Below the pieces are notes generated by a model. That model was not told where the DNA came from. It searched no databases and worked only from the letters and a program-made list of their open reading frames with translations. A stretch of DNA of 64,000 bases from G963678255 sp963678255. Lineage in GTDB: Bacteria; Cloacimonadota; Cloacimonadia; Cloacimonadales; WRIO01. The DNA lies in the NCBI GenBank assembly GCA_963678255.2, contig CAXXTW010000002.1:1550001-1614000 (forward strand), given 5' to 3'. Positions 63,782 to 64,000 of this stretch are shown piece by piece; position 1 is the first letter of the stretch; each line of letters begins with the position of its first letter. Both the position numbers and the translations under genes were made by a program.

Positions 63782-64000
63782 ATGAAAAAAGAAGTCTTTG
63801 ATTTTATTCTCAGTAATTTTGAGAGTATCTATGAAGATATAAGTGATACAATCATGATCTACAAGAAAAGCATAGATAACGAATATATCGTTGAGAAGGC
63901 AAATAACAGTTTTTTTAAGATATCCGGTTTTAAAGTTAAGAAAGTAATAAAGCAGGAAATCAGGAATATTTTTAATGATGAGCTATCATTATTAATGATT
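63782..64000 (+). CDS. PAS-domain sensor protein, N-terminal part (runs off the window)
   Basis: 73 codons are visible. FILSNFESIYEDISDTIMIYKKSIDNEYIVEKANNSFFKISGFK has the PAS start pattern (IYK...N...FFKISG), so probably a sensor histidine kinase, diguanylate cyclase or similar. A TTGACA lies at 63732. Output domain unknown. Confidence 0.55.
   Translation, partial: MKKEVFDFILSNFESIYEDISDTIMIYKKSIDNEYIVEKANNSFFKISGFKVKKVIKQEIRNIFNDELSLLMI

Overview
The window is AT-rich (about one third G+C by eye), uses the standard code and looks like a bacterial chromosome of the Fibrobacteres-Chlorobi-Bacteroidetes (FCB) superphylum. A Cloacimonadota-type genome is my best guess. The basis is four secreted proteins ending in 'YPNPF' plus Ig-like sorting domains, a secretin-based pseudopilus operon, an RND efflux operon and typical gene order. 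This is inference; no rRNA or complete marker set is present.

Layout. 1-11.3 kb (minus strand): the 5' end of a large secreted RHS/YD-repeat protein, then one compact type II secretion/pseudopilus operon transcribed G-K-I-J-F-(S74-like)-E-D-L-M-C from a good sigma-70 promoter. 11.4-26.1 kb: accessory and decaying DNA. A 1.9/2.8-kb direct duplication carries an IS4-type element or its deletion derivatives, an IS21 istB remnant and a truncated orphan gene. It flanks two orphan RHS C-terminal tips with candidate partner genes. Further right are mosaic palindromic repeats, a frameshifted DUF1016-type nuclease gene and remnants of another toxin. 26.4-32.8 kb: a TetR regulator and a tripartite RND efflux operon. 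32.9-36.1 kb: a 206-bp tandem repeat array interrupted by an IS110/IS1111-type element that has a long 3' non-coding end, a candidate guide RNA. 36.2-46.8 kb: mainly core genes (secreted protein, FKBP, M3 oligopeptidase, CutC, MlrC, DEAD-box helicase, TPR protein, lytic transglycosylase, FlhB). 46.8-53.3 kb: a giant kinase-TPR-GAF-sigma-54 activator next to a secreted protein whose gene has a well-formed sigma-54 promoter. 53.5-59.4 kb: a ferritin-like gene followed 6 nt later by an unusual tRNA. The 3' half of that tRNA and its terminator are duplicated 5.17 kb away, bracketing two secreted-protein genes. 59.35-61.9 kb: ClpB. The right end has more mosaic repeats and the start of a PAS-type sensor.

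Most notable: the tRNA at 54029-54123 has a 6-bp D-stem with a 4-nt loop, an 8-bp variable arm and discriminator G, which are the features of tRNA-Sec/Ser. Its anticodon is GCA (cysteine codons). It appears to be co-transcribed with a ferritin-like protein, and its 3' half is the junction of a 106-bp direct repeat. Second: the sigma-54 promoter beside a Ser/Thr-kinase-fused sigma-54 activator. Third: an IS1111-type element sitting between palindromes of a repeat that shares 9 nt with its own candidate guide RNA.
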